Under the pieces are notes generated by a model. The model searched no databases, was not told where the DNA came from, and worked only from the letters and a program-made list of their open reading frames with translations. A program made the position numbers and the translations under genes. A stretch of DNA of 64,000 nt from Desulfovibrio sp. Fe33 (GTDB lineage: Bacteria > Desulfobacterota > Desulfovibrionia > Desulfovibrionales > Desulfovibrionaceae): positions 434,001-498,000 of the forward strand of contig NZ_JAQKGU010000001.1 of the NCBI RefSeq assembly GCF_028532725.1. The letters are read 5' to 3'. Shown here piece after piece: positions 9,200 to 17,243 of the stretch (position 1 is the stretch's first letter; each line of letters opens with the position of its first letter).

Positions 9200-9939
9200 T
9201 GGCACAGCAATTCGCCATGGTCATAGATTCGGCCAAGTGCATCGACTGCAAGGGATGCGTGGCCGCCTGCAAGGTCGCCAACGCCGTGCCCGAGGGCCAG
9301 TTCCGCAACTGGATCAAGCCCGCCGATGCGCCGGTCCGCCCCGGGCCGTCGAACGGCAAGGCAAAGTTCCAGCCCGGCGCGTGTATGCACTGCGAGAACC
9401 CCACCTGCGTGGCCGCCTGTCCCACGGGCGCGACATACAGGGACGCGGAAACCGGCATCGTCGTCATTGACGAGTCCCTGTGCATCGGCTGCGGCAACTG
9501 CATTCCGGCCTGTCCCTACGACGCCCGGTTCCGCAACGCTGTCACCCGCAAGGCGGACAAGTGCAACTATTGTCCCGAGCGGCGCGCCGCCGGGCTGCCT
9601 CCCGCGTGCGTGGACACCTGCCCGACCAAGGCGCGGGTGTTCGGCGATATCAATGATCCGCAGAGCGCGGCGGGCATCCTGTTCAGCAAGAACAAGGACC
9701 GGCTGGCCCGCGTCGCGGCCAAGACCGACACCAAGCCCAACATGTATTACATCGGCGATCCCGGACCGGGCGCATGGGGCCGCGAGGCCGTTGTGCCCGC
9801 CTCCATGGTGGCCATGAAAGAGTCGGCCCCGTTCATCAAGGGCATCGTGGCCCTTTCCGGCCTCGGCGTCCTGGCCATGCTCGGCCGTCAGCTCTTTGTT
9901 GGTTCCGGTTCCGATCACAAGGAGGACACCGATGCCTGA
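9199..9939 (+). CDS. Four-cluster [4Fe-4S] electron-transfer subunit (PhsB/PsrB-like)
   Basis: A 246-residue protein with four cysteine-rich cluster motifs: CIDCKGCVAAC near the start, CMHCENPTCVAAC, CIGCGNCIPAC, and CNYC..ACVDTC. This is the arrangement of the beta subunits of DmsB/PhsB/PsrB complexes. It relays electrons between the catalytic subunit and the membrane cytochrome b. A hydrophobic helix near residues 212-232 (FIKGIVALSGLGVLAMLG) could anchor it in the membrane, a feature of some formate-dehydrogenase-type beta subunits. Its ATG shares one base with the stop of the upstream gene, so the two are translationally coupled. No Tat motif is present, so it probably travels with the catalytic subunit. 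Confidence 0.92.
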   Translation: MAQQFAMVIDSAKCIDCKGCVAACKVANAVPEGQFRNWIKPADAPVRPGPSNGKAKFQPGACMHCENPTCVAACPTGATYRDAETGIVVIDESLCIGCGNCIPACPYDARFRNAVTRKADKCNYCPERRAAGLPPACVDTCPTKARVFGDINDPQSAAGILFSKNKDRLARVAAKTDTKPNMYYIGDPGPGAWGREAVVPASMVAMKESAPFIKGIVALSGLGVLAMLGRQLFVGSGSDHKEDTDA

Positions 9940-10663
9940 TAAGACGTACAAGCGGCACGACCGCTCCGATATCTTCATCCACTGGTTCAATGCGGCCTGC
10001 TGGCTGCTGCTCCTGCTCACCGGAGTGGGGCTCATCCAGAATCCGGCCATCGATCCCTTCGGGTCCGGCTATCCCGCCTGGCTGCGGTCCGTGGTGGGCG
10101 GCGGGGCCAACCTGTTGGCCCTTCACGAGGGCATCGGGCTCGTCTGGGTCGCGGGCTTCGTTCTCTACCTGCTCATCAACTTCCGGGGAGCGAAGTTCTT
10201 CCTGGCCGAGGTCTTCGCGGTCAGTCCGGCCCGCGACATGGCCTGGATGTTCAAGAAGATGATTCTCATGACCCTGGGGCCAAAGGCGTTGAAGATGGTC
10301 GGCGCGGACCCCGATCTGCCGGACCAGGGGTACTACAACATGGGCCAGAAGGCCTTTGCCCAGGCGTCCGTGGTGGGCGGCGTGGTCATCGCCGCGACCG
10401 GGATCGTCATGTACCTGTCCGACCGTACCTTCGGGGCCGAGTCCACGGGCATGATCGGCTGGGCCGTGACCCTGCATTTCATCGCGGTGGGGCTGGTCTT
10501 CGCCGGATTGCTGGTTCACATCTACATGGCCGCGATCTCGCCCGACGAGCGGCCTGGGTTCAAGTCCATGTTCACCGGCGTGGTCCCCGGCGACTATGCC
10601 AAGCATCACCACCGGCTGTGGTGGGAAAAGGTCAGGACCGAGTCCGGGAAGGGCTCGGAGTAA
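9932..10663 (+). CDS. Membrane cytochrome b subunit (PhsC/formate dehydrogenase gamma-like)
   Basis: A 243-residue integral membrane protein with four predicted helices. Candidate haem-ligating His residues are in FIHWFN, ALHEGIG, LHFIAVG and LVHIYMAA, the spacing seen in di-haem b subunits of formate dehydrogenase and Salmonella PhsC. It links the quinone pool to the FeS subunit. ATG 9932 lies just after AAGGAGG and overlaps the end of the FeS gene by eight bases. Together with the two upstream genes it forms a complete three-subunit, membrane-bound oxidoreductase. Confidence 0.9.
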   Translation: MPDKTYKRHDRSDIFIHWFNAACWLLLLLTGVGLIQNPAIDPFGSGYPAWLRSVVGGGANLLALHEGIGLVWVAGFVLYLLINFRGAKFFLAEVFAVSPARDMAWMFKKMILMTLGPKALKMVGADPDLPDQGYYNMGQKAFAQASVVGGVVIAATGIVMYLSDRTFGAESTGMIGWAVTLHFIAVGLVFAGLLVHIYMAAISPDERPGFKSMFTGVVPGDYAKHHHRLWWEKVRTESGKGSE

Positions 10664-10733
10664 CGGAATAGAGGGCCCGCCCGGGTCATGGGCGGGAAGG
10701 AAAATGAAGAATCCTTTAGGAAGGGAGTGTCTC

Positions 10734-11825
10734 ATGCACAGGAAATTGATTGCAGCCGCCGTCCTGCTGGCGTTCGTCGCAGTGGCCGCCGCCATGCCCG
10801 CCATGGCTCAGGAAAAGGCCAAGTTCAAGGAATTCCACTCCATAGTGGATTACAAGTTCGTGGCCGAGTACGCCAAAATGCCCCAGCCCAAGGGGGTCAT
10901 GATCGTCGATTCCAGGCCGTACAAGCCCAAGTACATCGAGGGGTACATCCCCACGGCCGTGTCCATCCCGACGAGCCAGTTCGAAAAGATGACCGACAAG
11001 CTGCCCGAGGACAAGAGCACGCTCCTGATCTTCTATTGCGGCGGCTTCGACTGCCCGTTGTCCCATAAGTCCGCGTTTGCGGCGGAGGCCATGGGCTACA
11101 CCAACGTCAAGGTTTACGCTGCCGGCTTCCCGGACTGGAAGAAGCGCGCGCCGTACTATTCCATCGGTATCGAGGACCTCAGCGCCCGCATCAGCGAGGG
11201 CGGCAACTACATGCTCGTGGACTCCCGGCCCCACAACAAGTTCCTGGAGGGCGCCATCCCGTCCGCCGTCGGCATCTCCGACAGGGATTTCGCGGCCAAG
11301 CGCGGCCTGCTGCCCACGGACAAGGAAAACACCACGCTGATTTACTACTGCGGCGGCTACGCCTGCGCCCTGTCCCACAAGTCCGCCGTCAAGGCGCGCT
11401 ACCTGGGCTACAAGAACGTGATCGTGGCCGAAGCAGGCTACCCCGGCTGGAAGGAGCTCTATGGCGGCTCTGCTACCGCCGTCGTGGCGGGCGAGGCCGA
11501 GGGCGCCGTGGACGCCGAGTGGTTCCTCAAGACTCTCAAGGAGAATCCCGAGGCCATTCTGCTCATCGACGTGCGCGACCCCGAGGAATACGCCGCCGGT
11601 CATTTCCCGTCCGCCATCAACATGCCGGTGGACATGGTCGAGAAGAAGGCCATGGAGATTCCCACCGACAAGCCCATCGTCTTCTCCTGCGCCACCGGCG
11701 CTCGTGCGGGCGAGGCATTCTATCTGTTCAAGGACATCCGCCCCGACGTGGAGAAGGTCTTCTATCTTGAAGCCACCAACCAGTTCGGCGACGGCAACAC
11801 CTACGAGGTCCATCCCAACAAGTAG
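10734..11825 (+). CDS. Periplasmic triple-rhodanese sulfurtransferase
   Basis: A 363-residue precursor with a Sec signal peptide (cleavage near AMA-QE, residue 25) and three rhodanese modules. Module 1 (about 50-140) has the loop Cys102-GGFD-Cys107. Module 2 (155-245) has Cys206-GGYA-Cys211. Module 3 (265-350) has a simpler CATGARAG loop with Cys319. The CxxxxC loops of modules 1 and 2 are unusual and match the position of the UGA in the next gene. Rhodaneses carry persulfide sulfur on the active-site Cys, so this protein probably delivers sulfane sulfur to, or takes it from, the oxidoreductase in the periplasm. It lies 70 nt downstream of the cytochrome b gene, with GGAAGGGAG upstream of the ATG. 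Confidence 0.9.
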   Translation: MHRKLIAAAVLLAFVAVAAAMPAMAQEKAKFKEFHSIVDYKFVAEYAKMPQPKGVMIVDSRPYKPKYIEGYIPTAVSIPTSQFEKMTDKLPEDKSTLLIFYCGGFDCPLSHKSAFAAEAMGYTNVKVYAAGFPDWKKRAPYYSIGIEDLSARISEGGNYMLVDSRPHNKFLEGAIPSAVGISDRDFAAKRGLLPTDKENTTLIYYCGGYACALSHKSAVKARYLGYKNVIVAEAGYPGWKELYGGSATAVVAGEAEGAVDAEWFLKTLKENPEAILLIDVRDPEEYAAGHFPSAINMPVDMVEKKAMEIPTDKPIVFSCATGARAGEAFYLFKDIRPDVEKVFYLEATNQFGDGNTYEVHPNK

Positions 11826-11890
11826 GGGATGGGCCGCTGACGGCCGGGGGAATCCCCGGCACGCCTTAAACCGAAAGGCGGGGAGCGCAT

Positions 11891-12898
11891 ATGCACGGAA
11901 CAACGACCTGTTACGCATGGCTGCTCCTCGCCTTGTGCATTTCGGCCGCTACGCCCGCCCTGGCCGACGAAAACGAGGTCTGGTGGGCGTCGGCCGTGAC
12001 CGAAGCGGACCGGGACGGCTACACCCTCATCGACGACGACGGGCTCAGGAAGCTGGTCGACGCGGGCGGCGACATGGTGCTGCTCGACGCCAGGGCGGAC
12101 TACGAGTTCGAGGCCGGACACATCCCCGGCGCGGTAAACCTGGAATTCGACCTGGGCGACGATCTGGAGCTTTCCCCGGAGAAGCGGCAGGCCCTGACCG
12201 ACCTCATGGGGCCGGACAAGGACCGGATGCTGGTCGTCTACTGCCGGTCATTCAGGTGACTGCGCAGCTCCATTGCGGCGCGCTGGGCAGCGCGTCTCGG
12301 TTATTCCCGGACATACAGATATCCGGCTGGCTTTCACGGCTGGAGGGACAAACATCCCGACATGGTGGTGGGCAAGCCGGAACAGGTGCACGTCCTGGCC
12401 GTGGGCGAGGACTTTCCCACCTGCCGGGTGGCGGTGCTCAACGGCGACGAGGACCGGGAATACCTTGGCCTGCCCGAAGGGGCCAAGTTCCTGCAACTTT
12501 CGGAACTCAAGGCGAGCTTCGTCCTCATCCAGCTCTACAACACCATGTGCAACGACTGCGTGGCGGAAACCAAGATGCTGACGCGGTTCTTCAAGAGGGT
12601 GGAGGCGGACCCGGAGCTTGCCGGGCAGCTCAAGATCATCGGGCTCGGGGTCTACGACTCCAACCTGTCCGTGGTCCGGTTCCGGAGGCACTACGATGTG
12701 GCCTATCCCTTGTTTTCGGACAAGAGCGGGCAGATATTCGAGTGTCTGGGCCAGGCCGAGCTGCCGCTGGCCTATCTGGTCCGGTCCAGGGGCGACGGCA
12801 CCTGGCGCATCGAGTTGATAAAGCGGGGCTATTTCGAGCCGGACGAGCAGTTCATGGACGTGCTCCGCTCGGCAGTGAAGCGGCCGCCGAGAGATTAG
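11891..12898 (+). CDS. Probable selenoprotein: periplasmic rhodanese-thioredoxin fusion with in-frame UGA (Sec123)
   Basis: Read through the UGA at 12257-12259, the frame stays open from 11891 to 12898 and gives 335 residues. It has a Sec signal peptide (to about ADE, residue 26), a rhodanese domain (about 45-155) and a thioredoxin-like domain (about 165-325) with Cys220-Asn-Asp-Cys223. The rhodanese loop reads Cys118-RSFR-UGA-LRSS, then AARWAARLGY and the normal end AGFHGW. Domain sequence on both sides is intact and in frame. The UGA falls five residues after the catalytic Cys, exactly where both CxxxxC loops of the upstream rhodanese have their second Cys. A SECIS-like hairpin follows. I infer selenocysteine. 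The alternative is a nonsense mutation leaving a truncated rhodanese and a separate thioredoxin from ATG 12362. Confidence 0.8.
12272..12301 (+). promoter_or_regulatory. Candidate bacterial SECIS hairpin
   Basis: Starting 12 nt after the UGA, the RNA can form a stem with CGCGCU/AGCGCG (12279-12284 with 12289-12294) capped by a GGGC loop. It extends downward by G-U, G-C, one C/U mismatch, G-C, two U-G pairs and A-U. The apical loop begins 25 nt after the UGA and starts with G. Bacterial SECIS elements are known as hairpins just downstream of UGA with a G at the start of a small apical loop. The element is inside the coding region, as expected in bacteria. Confidence 0.65.
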
Positions 12899-13512
12899 GT
12901 CCGGGCCACGGCCTCAAGCAGGTCGACGACGATGTCGGCCGTGAAGCGGAAGACCGGATCGGGGTCGGCGTCGGCAAGGGTTTCGCGGAAGCGGCGCACC
13001 CACGGGAGCATGACTTCGGCGGCGAACCGGGCTCCCCGTCCCTCAGGTTCGGCCTCCCCGGACCATTCCCCGGCGCAGAGATGGAAGAGGTATTCCAGCT
13101 CCAGGGTGAGATGGTCGGGCGGCTCGTTGGATTCGAGGGAAATGACAAGACCGGCCTCGTCCAGGCGGGCGGCCATTTCCTGGGCGCTTTTGCCCATGGT
13201 GCGGGATTCGGTCTCCTGGTGGCAGGATTCATAAAGCGGGGCCGGAATGCCGCCCGGTCCGGCGATGAACAGGCGGACGTATTCCGTCTCAAGCGGTGAG
13301 AAGTCGTCGGCATGGGCGCGGGACGCCAGCGTATCGGCCAGTTCCCTGACCGGCTCGGCCGGGAAGGTGGAAATTTTCTGGACACGATCAAGGAGTTCGG
13401 GCAATGCATGGGTGGCCAGTTCGGCCCACACCCCTTCATCCGGTCCCCGAAACACGGTGACGCCAAGCTCCATCAGATTGAGCAGAAACAGCTTAGACAT
13501 GGAAAGACACAT
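12895..13512 (-). CDS. TorD/DmsD-family molybdoenzyme chaperone
   Basis: A 205-residue, all-helical cytoplasmic protein. The family signature is seen in LETEYVRLFI followed by GPGGIPAPLYESCH near the middle. TorD-like chaperones bind the Tat leader and apoprotein of a specific molybdoenzyme until cofactor is loaded. The obvious client is the Tat-dependent catalytic subunit at 7004. Start 13512 is set by GGAGG eight bases upstream on this strand; an in-frame ATG four codons later is possible. It converges on the selenoprotein gene with a 4 bp overlap of the stop regions, and diverges from the CstR-like regulator across a palindrome. Confidence 0.85.
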   Translation of the reverse strand: MCLSMSKLFLLNLMELGVTVFRGPDEGVWAELATHALPELLDRVQKISTFPAEPVRELADTLASRAHADDFSPLETEYVRLFIAGPGGIPAPLYESCHQETESRTMGKSAQEMAARLDEAGLVISLESNEPPDHLTLELEYLFHLCAGEWSGEAEPEGRGARFAAEVMLPWVRRFRETLADADPDPVFRFTADIVVDLLEAVART

Positions 13513-13541
13513 GGCGCAATCCTCCGGATATGCTGTGAATA

Positions 13542-13563
13542 ATACCCTACGATAGTACGGTAA
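13542..13563. promoter_or_regulatory. Second CstR-type operator candidate between divergent genes
   Basis: ATACCCTAC - GATA - GTACGGTAA: nine-base arms matching at seven positions, in the 100 bp between the divergent TorD-like gene and the CstR-like gene. The left arm shares ATACCC with the operator at 6416-6434. Position and sequence suggest autoregulation together with control of the chaperone. It is weaker than the first site. Confidence 0.5.
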
Positions 13564-13612
13564 AGTTCGTGCCGGGGCAATGGGAACATGGGTTGAGAAA
13601 AAGGAGAAAATG

Positions 13613-13906
13613 ATGGGCGAACACATGTCGGCCGAAGAGTTGGCAATCAAGAAAAACGTGCTGTCGCGCATGAAGCGCATCGAAGGACAGGTGCGCGGCA
13701 TCCAGGGCATGATCGAGTCGGGCAAGGAATGCCAGGATATCCTGGTCCAGGTCCGCGCCGTGCGTTCCGCCCTGCAATCGGCCAACAAGCTGATCCTCAA
13801 GCGCTATCTGCTCAAGTGCTATGCCGAGTCCGTGGAGAGCGGCCAGGACGCCAAAGAGGCCCTGGACAAGTTCATCTCCGTGGTCACCGGCTTCATTGAA
13901 GGCTGA
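13613..13906 (+). CDS. CsoR/CstR-family (DUF156) repressor, CstR-like
   Basis: A 97-residue helical regulator with the family core RMKRIEGQVRGIQGMIE. The sensing residues are Cys40 (GKECQDIL) and Cys69 (LLKCYAES), 29 residues apart, the same spacing as the paired sensing Cys of CsoR and CstR. The His that ligates Cu(I) in CsoR, four residues before the second Cys, is Tyr65 here. That pattern fits the persulfide-sensing CstR subgroup better than a copper sensor. ATG 13613 is preferred over the adjacent 13610 because AAGGAG (13601-13606) is then six bases away. Genomic context with rhodaneses and a sulfur oxidoreductase supports sulfane-sulfur sensing. The EF-hand gene follows 26 nt later. Confidence 0.88.
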   Translation: MGEHMSAEELAIKKNVLSRMKRIEGQVRGIQGMIESGKECQDILVQVRAVRSALQSANKLILKRYLLKCYAESVESGQDAKEALDKFISVVTGFIEG

Positions 13907-13932
13907 AAAGCCGAAATACATGGAGTGACCTG

Positions 13933-14190
13933 ATGAAGAAACTGTTTTTGGCTTTGGCCTTCGCCCTGCTGTTCTGTCAGCCCGTGGCGGCGAAGACCAA
14001 CTACAACGTCTGCTTCCAGTCCCTGGACGTGGACGTGGACGGGCGCATGTCCAAGGGCGAATTCCTGGTGGCCTTCTCTGATGGCGACACCTCGGTTTTC
14101 GACCAGGCCGACAGCGACAAGAACGGCTCGGTGTCCCACGAAGAGTGGGAGGCCTTCAAGCAAGGCCAGGGATTCGCGAGCCACGAGTAG
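13933..14190 (+). CDS. Small periplasmic EF-hand calcium-binding protein
   Basis: An 85-residue precursor with a Sec signal peptide (cleavage near VAA-KT, about residue 20) and two EF-hand loops: DVDVDGRMSKGEF and DSDKNGSVSHEEW. Both keep acidic ligands at positions 1, 3 and 5 (Asn in one case) and a Glu at position 12 or nearby. It probably binds Ca2+ in the periplasm. A GGAG lies upstream of the ATG. It is co-directional with the CstR-like gene (26 nt gap) and probably co-transcribed. Its link to sulfur metabolism is unknown. Confidence 0.85.
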   Translation: MKKLFLALAFALLFCQPVAAKTNYNVCFQSLDVDVDGRMSKGEFLVAFSDGDTSVFDQADSDKNGSVSHEEWEAFKQGQGFASHE

Positions 14191-14203
14191 CCCGTCCCTC
14201 CCA

Positions 14204-14253
14204 AAACGGCGAAGGGGCGCTGTCCATGACGGACAGTGCCCCTTCGTCGTTTT
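14204..14253. terminator. Bidirectional terminator between EF-hand gene and era
   Basis: A stem of about 20 bp (CGGCGAAGGGGCGCTGTCC against its near-complement, loop ATGAC) has AAAA on the left and TTTT on the right. It serves convergent transcripts that end at 14190 and 14271. Confidence 0.85.
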
Positions 14254-14270
14254 GAATGGTTCGTTTCGGG

Positions 14271-15179
<909 letters not shown>

Positions 15180-15187
15180 ATATTACC

Positions 15188-15598
15188 TTATGTTAATCCT
15201 TTTTCTGACTTGCCGAACCGTTCCTCGGCGATGCGCACCTTTTCAACGATGCGGCGGTAGTAGTCGCTGGACGCGTCCAGAGTCACCGGACGGCGGCGAC
15301 GTTCGTTCATCTGCATTATCATGACGTTCAGCTTTTGCACCTGCCGGTAGCGCTCCTGCTCGTCCTCCATGTGTTCAAGCAGGTCGATGGCGCAGGTGAT
15401 TTCCTTCTCTTCAAGGATTTCTGCGGGCAGATGCCCGGAACTCTTGAGGATTCGGTAGGCCATGCGCAACTCGGGCGGCAGGTTCGCGGCCTCGTCCGGC
15501 TTGAGGGGGAGCCCCATGCCGTCCAGGTCGTCGAATTTACCCTCTTTCTGGGCCTTGCGGATGTGCTCTTCGGCGATGATTGCCGTCACATTGAACAT
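15188..15598 (-). CDS. DUF1992 (DnaJ-homologue subfamily C type) protein
   Basis: A 136-residue soluble protein. The N-terminal segment AEEHIRKAQKEGKFDDLDGMGLPL is the hallmark of the DUF1992 family, found in bacteria as short proteins and in eukaryotes within DNAJC28. There is no J-domain. The rest is charged and helical with a possible coiled coil (EDEQERYRQVQKL). Function is unknown. It is the first gene of the pair with era and follows the gene-free repeat block at 15.7-17.2 kb. Confidence 0.8.
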   Translation of the reverse strand: MFNVTAIIAEEHIRKAQKEGKFDDLDGMGLPLKPDEAANLPPELRMAYRILKSSGHLPAEILEEKEITCAIDLLEHMEDEQERYRQVQKLNVMIMQMNERRRRPVTLDASSDYYRRIVEKVRIAEERFGKSEKGLT

Positions 15599-15677
15599 GG
15601 GGGGATATTTTCACACTCCGTGTGGCTAGTCAAAGGGGTGATTGTTGACGGGGGGGCGATATCCCCTTTTGGGGGAA

Positions 15678-16405
15678 GGGGCTTTTCTTCGCGGGGAGGT
15701 GCGCGATTACGATAAGGCGTGCGCGCCTTTGGCGCGAGAGCCAGTGAAGGGGCGCTGCCTCCTCAGCTTCCATGCCCTCCCGGCGGGGTCCATTTCTTTT
15801 GCTGGCCCAAAAGAAATAGACGAAAGAAAAGGGCCTTTCCCAGCGCGGCCGCCCCCGGGATCTTCGGCAAGAATCCGATCCGCTCGGGTCGGCTCCATCC
15901 GAGCAAAAGTATAAGCCCTTTCCCGCTGGCCAGCTTCCCACTCTCGCAGGTCCTTCCTTCCGCGTCACCGGAGCCGCCGCCCCTTCGCGGTCGGCTTCTA
16001 GGCCGCTGATCCAGGGCTAGAGCTCGTAGGGGGCCACTTGCCTTGCGTTCGCCTTGGGGAGGGCCTTTGAGAACGAAGAGCCAGAACTAGGTCTTATTGA
16101 TTTAGAAGAGCGGCTCTCGCTTGCGCGGGAGACGTTCGAAAGCCGGGGCCTAGAGCCTGTCTGAAGCGGCGAAGCGTAGGCCGACTGCGTCCGCCGCAGG
16201 CGGACATCCTGTCGGGCAGCGAAAGCCGCTACAGGCTCTTGGCCACTGCTTTCGGGAGCCGAAAGGGCCGAAAAGCGCAGTTTTTGCTTCCTTTTTTCTG
16301 CGCCAGCAAAAAAGGAAGTCGCCGTAAAGGCGAAACAACACGTGGTGAGAACGCGCACGGTCTGCCGCGAAGCGCAACACGCCTCATCGCGCTTCAATTC
16401 CCCCC
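15678..16405. repeat. Tandem structured repeat, unit 1
   Basis: About 730 bp without a credible gene, closely matching unit 2 at 16450-17190. Conserved hairpins include ATTTCTTTT...AAAAGAAAT (about 15790-15816), TCCGCCGCAGGCGGA (about 16190-16204) and CTTCCTTTTTT...AAAAAAGGAAG (about 16288-16319). Short frames occur in all directions but none has a ribosome site or coherent composition. Parts such as the TTGCTGGCCCAAAAG hairpin resemble intergenic sequences that are often mis-annotated as small proteins. Confidence 0.85.
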
Positions 16406-16449
16406 CCAAAAAAAATAAAAAGGCCTTCTTGCGGGAACTTGTTTTCGAG

Positions 16450-17190
16450 GGGGCTTCTTTGCGGGAAGGTGCGCTAGCTTGTTGAGGCGGGCGCGCCTTT
16501 GGCGCGAGAGCCAGTGAGGAGGCGCTGCCTCCTCAGCTTCCATGCCCTCCCGGCGGGGTCCATTTCTTTTGCTGGCCCAAAAGAAATAGACGAAAGAAAA
16601 GGGCCTTTCCCAGCGCGGCCGCCCCCGGGATCTTCGGCAAGAATCCGATCCGCTCGGGTCGGCTCCATCCGAGCAAAAGTATAAGCCCATCCCCAGTGTC
16701 CGGCTTCCCACTCTCGCCAGCCCTTCCTTCCACGTCACCGGAGCCGCCGCCCCTTCGCGGTCGGCTTCTAGGCCGCTGATCCAGGGCTGGTGCTCGTAAG
16801 GGGGCTAGCCGAGTGCAACCGCTTTCGGGGTGGATTTGGGTAGCGGCTATGAGGACGAAGAGCGGGGAATAAGGTCTATCGATTTTGAAGACAGTACCTC
16901 GCTTGCGCGGGAGACGTTCGAAAGCCGGGGCCTAGAGCCTGTCTGAAGCGGCGAAGCGTAGGCCGACTGCGTCCGTCGCAGACGGACATCCTGCCGGGCA
17001 GCGAAAGCCGCTACAGGCTCTTGGCCACTGCTTTCGGGAGCTACACGGGCCAAAAAGCGCAGTTTTTGCTTCCTTTTTTCTGCGCCAGCAAAAAAAGGAA
17101 GTCGCCGTAAAGGCGAAACAACACGTGGTTAGAACGCGCACTGTCTGCCGCGAAGCGCGGCACACTTCCACGCGCTCCCATTTCTGCCCC
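16450..17190. repeat. Tandem structured repeat, unit 2
   Basis: Direct repeat of unit 1. The offset is 770 bp at the left end and about 783 bp at the right, so one or more small insertions occurred after duplication. Long stretches are identical (for example 15776-15902 against 16546-16672). The weaker matches lie near 16800-16880, where the copies have diverged. The same hairpins are kept. Together the units make this 1.6 kb the longest gene-free stretch of the window. Confidence 0.85.
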
Positions 17191-17243
17191 CATAAAAAAT
17201 TAACAATCCGCTTACCGCGCCATTTGGCGCAAATGAAAGATCT

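Noticed and set aside
11891-12259. Treating the rhodanese gene as ending at the UGA (122 residues) with a separate thioredoxin gene starting at 12362
   Set aside because: The domain sequence runs on in the same frame through the UGA, the UGA is aligned to a conserved Cys, and ATG 12362 lies inside rhodanese-to-thioredoxin linker sequence. Kept only as the alternative if selenium machinery is absent.
13580-13612. Upstream start for the CstR-like gene at 13580
   Set aside because: It would add a non-family N-terminus; AAGGAG is correctly spaced for ATG 13613.
15630-17171. Several short open frames of 60-130 codons within the tandem repeats
   Set aside because: They occur in all frames, repeat with the DNA repeats, and lack ribosome sites and recognisable domains. 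Better explained as structured non-coding sequence.
15678-17190. CRISPR array or integron
   Set aside because: Only two long units, no short repeats with regular spacers, and no cas or integrase gene nearby.
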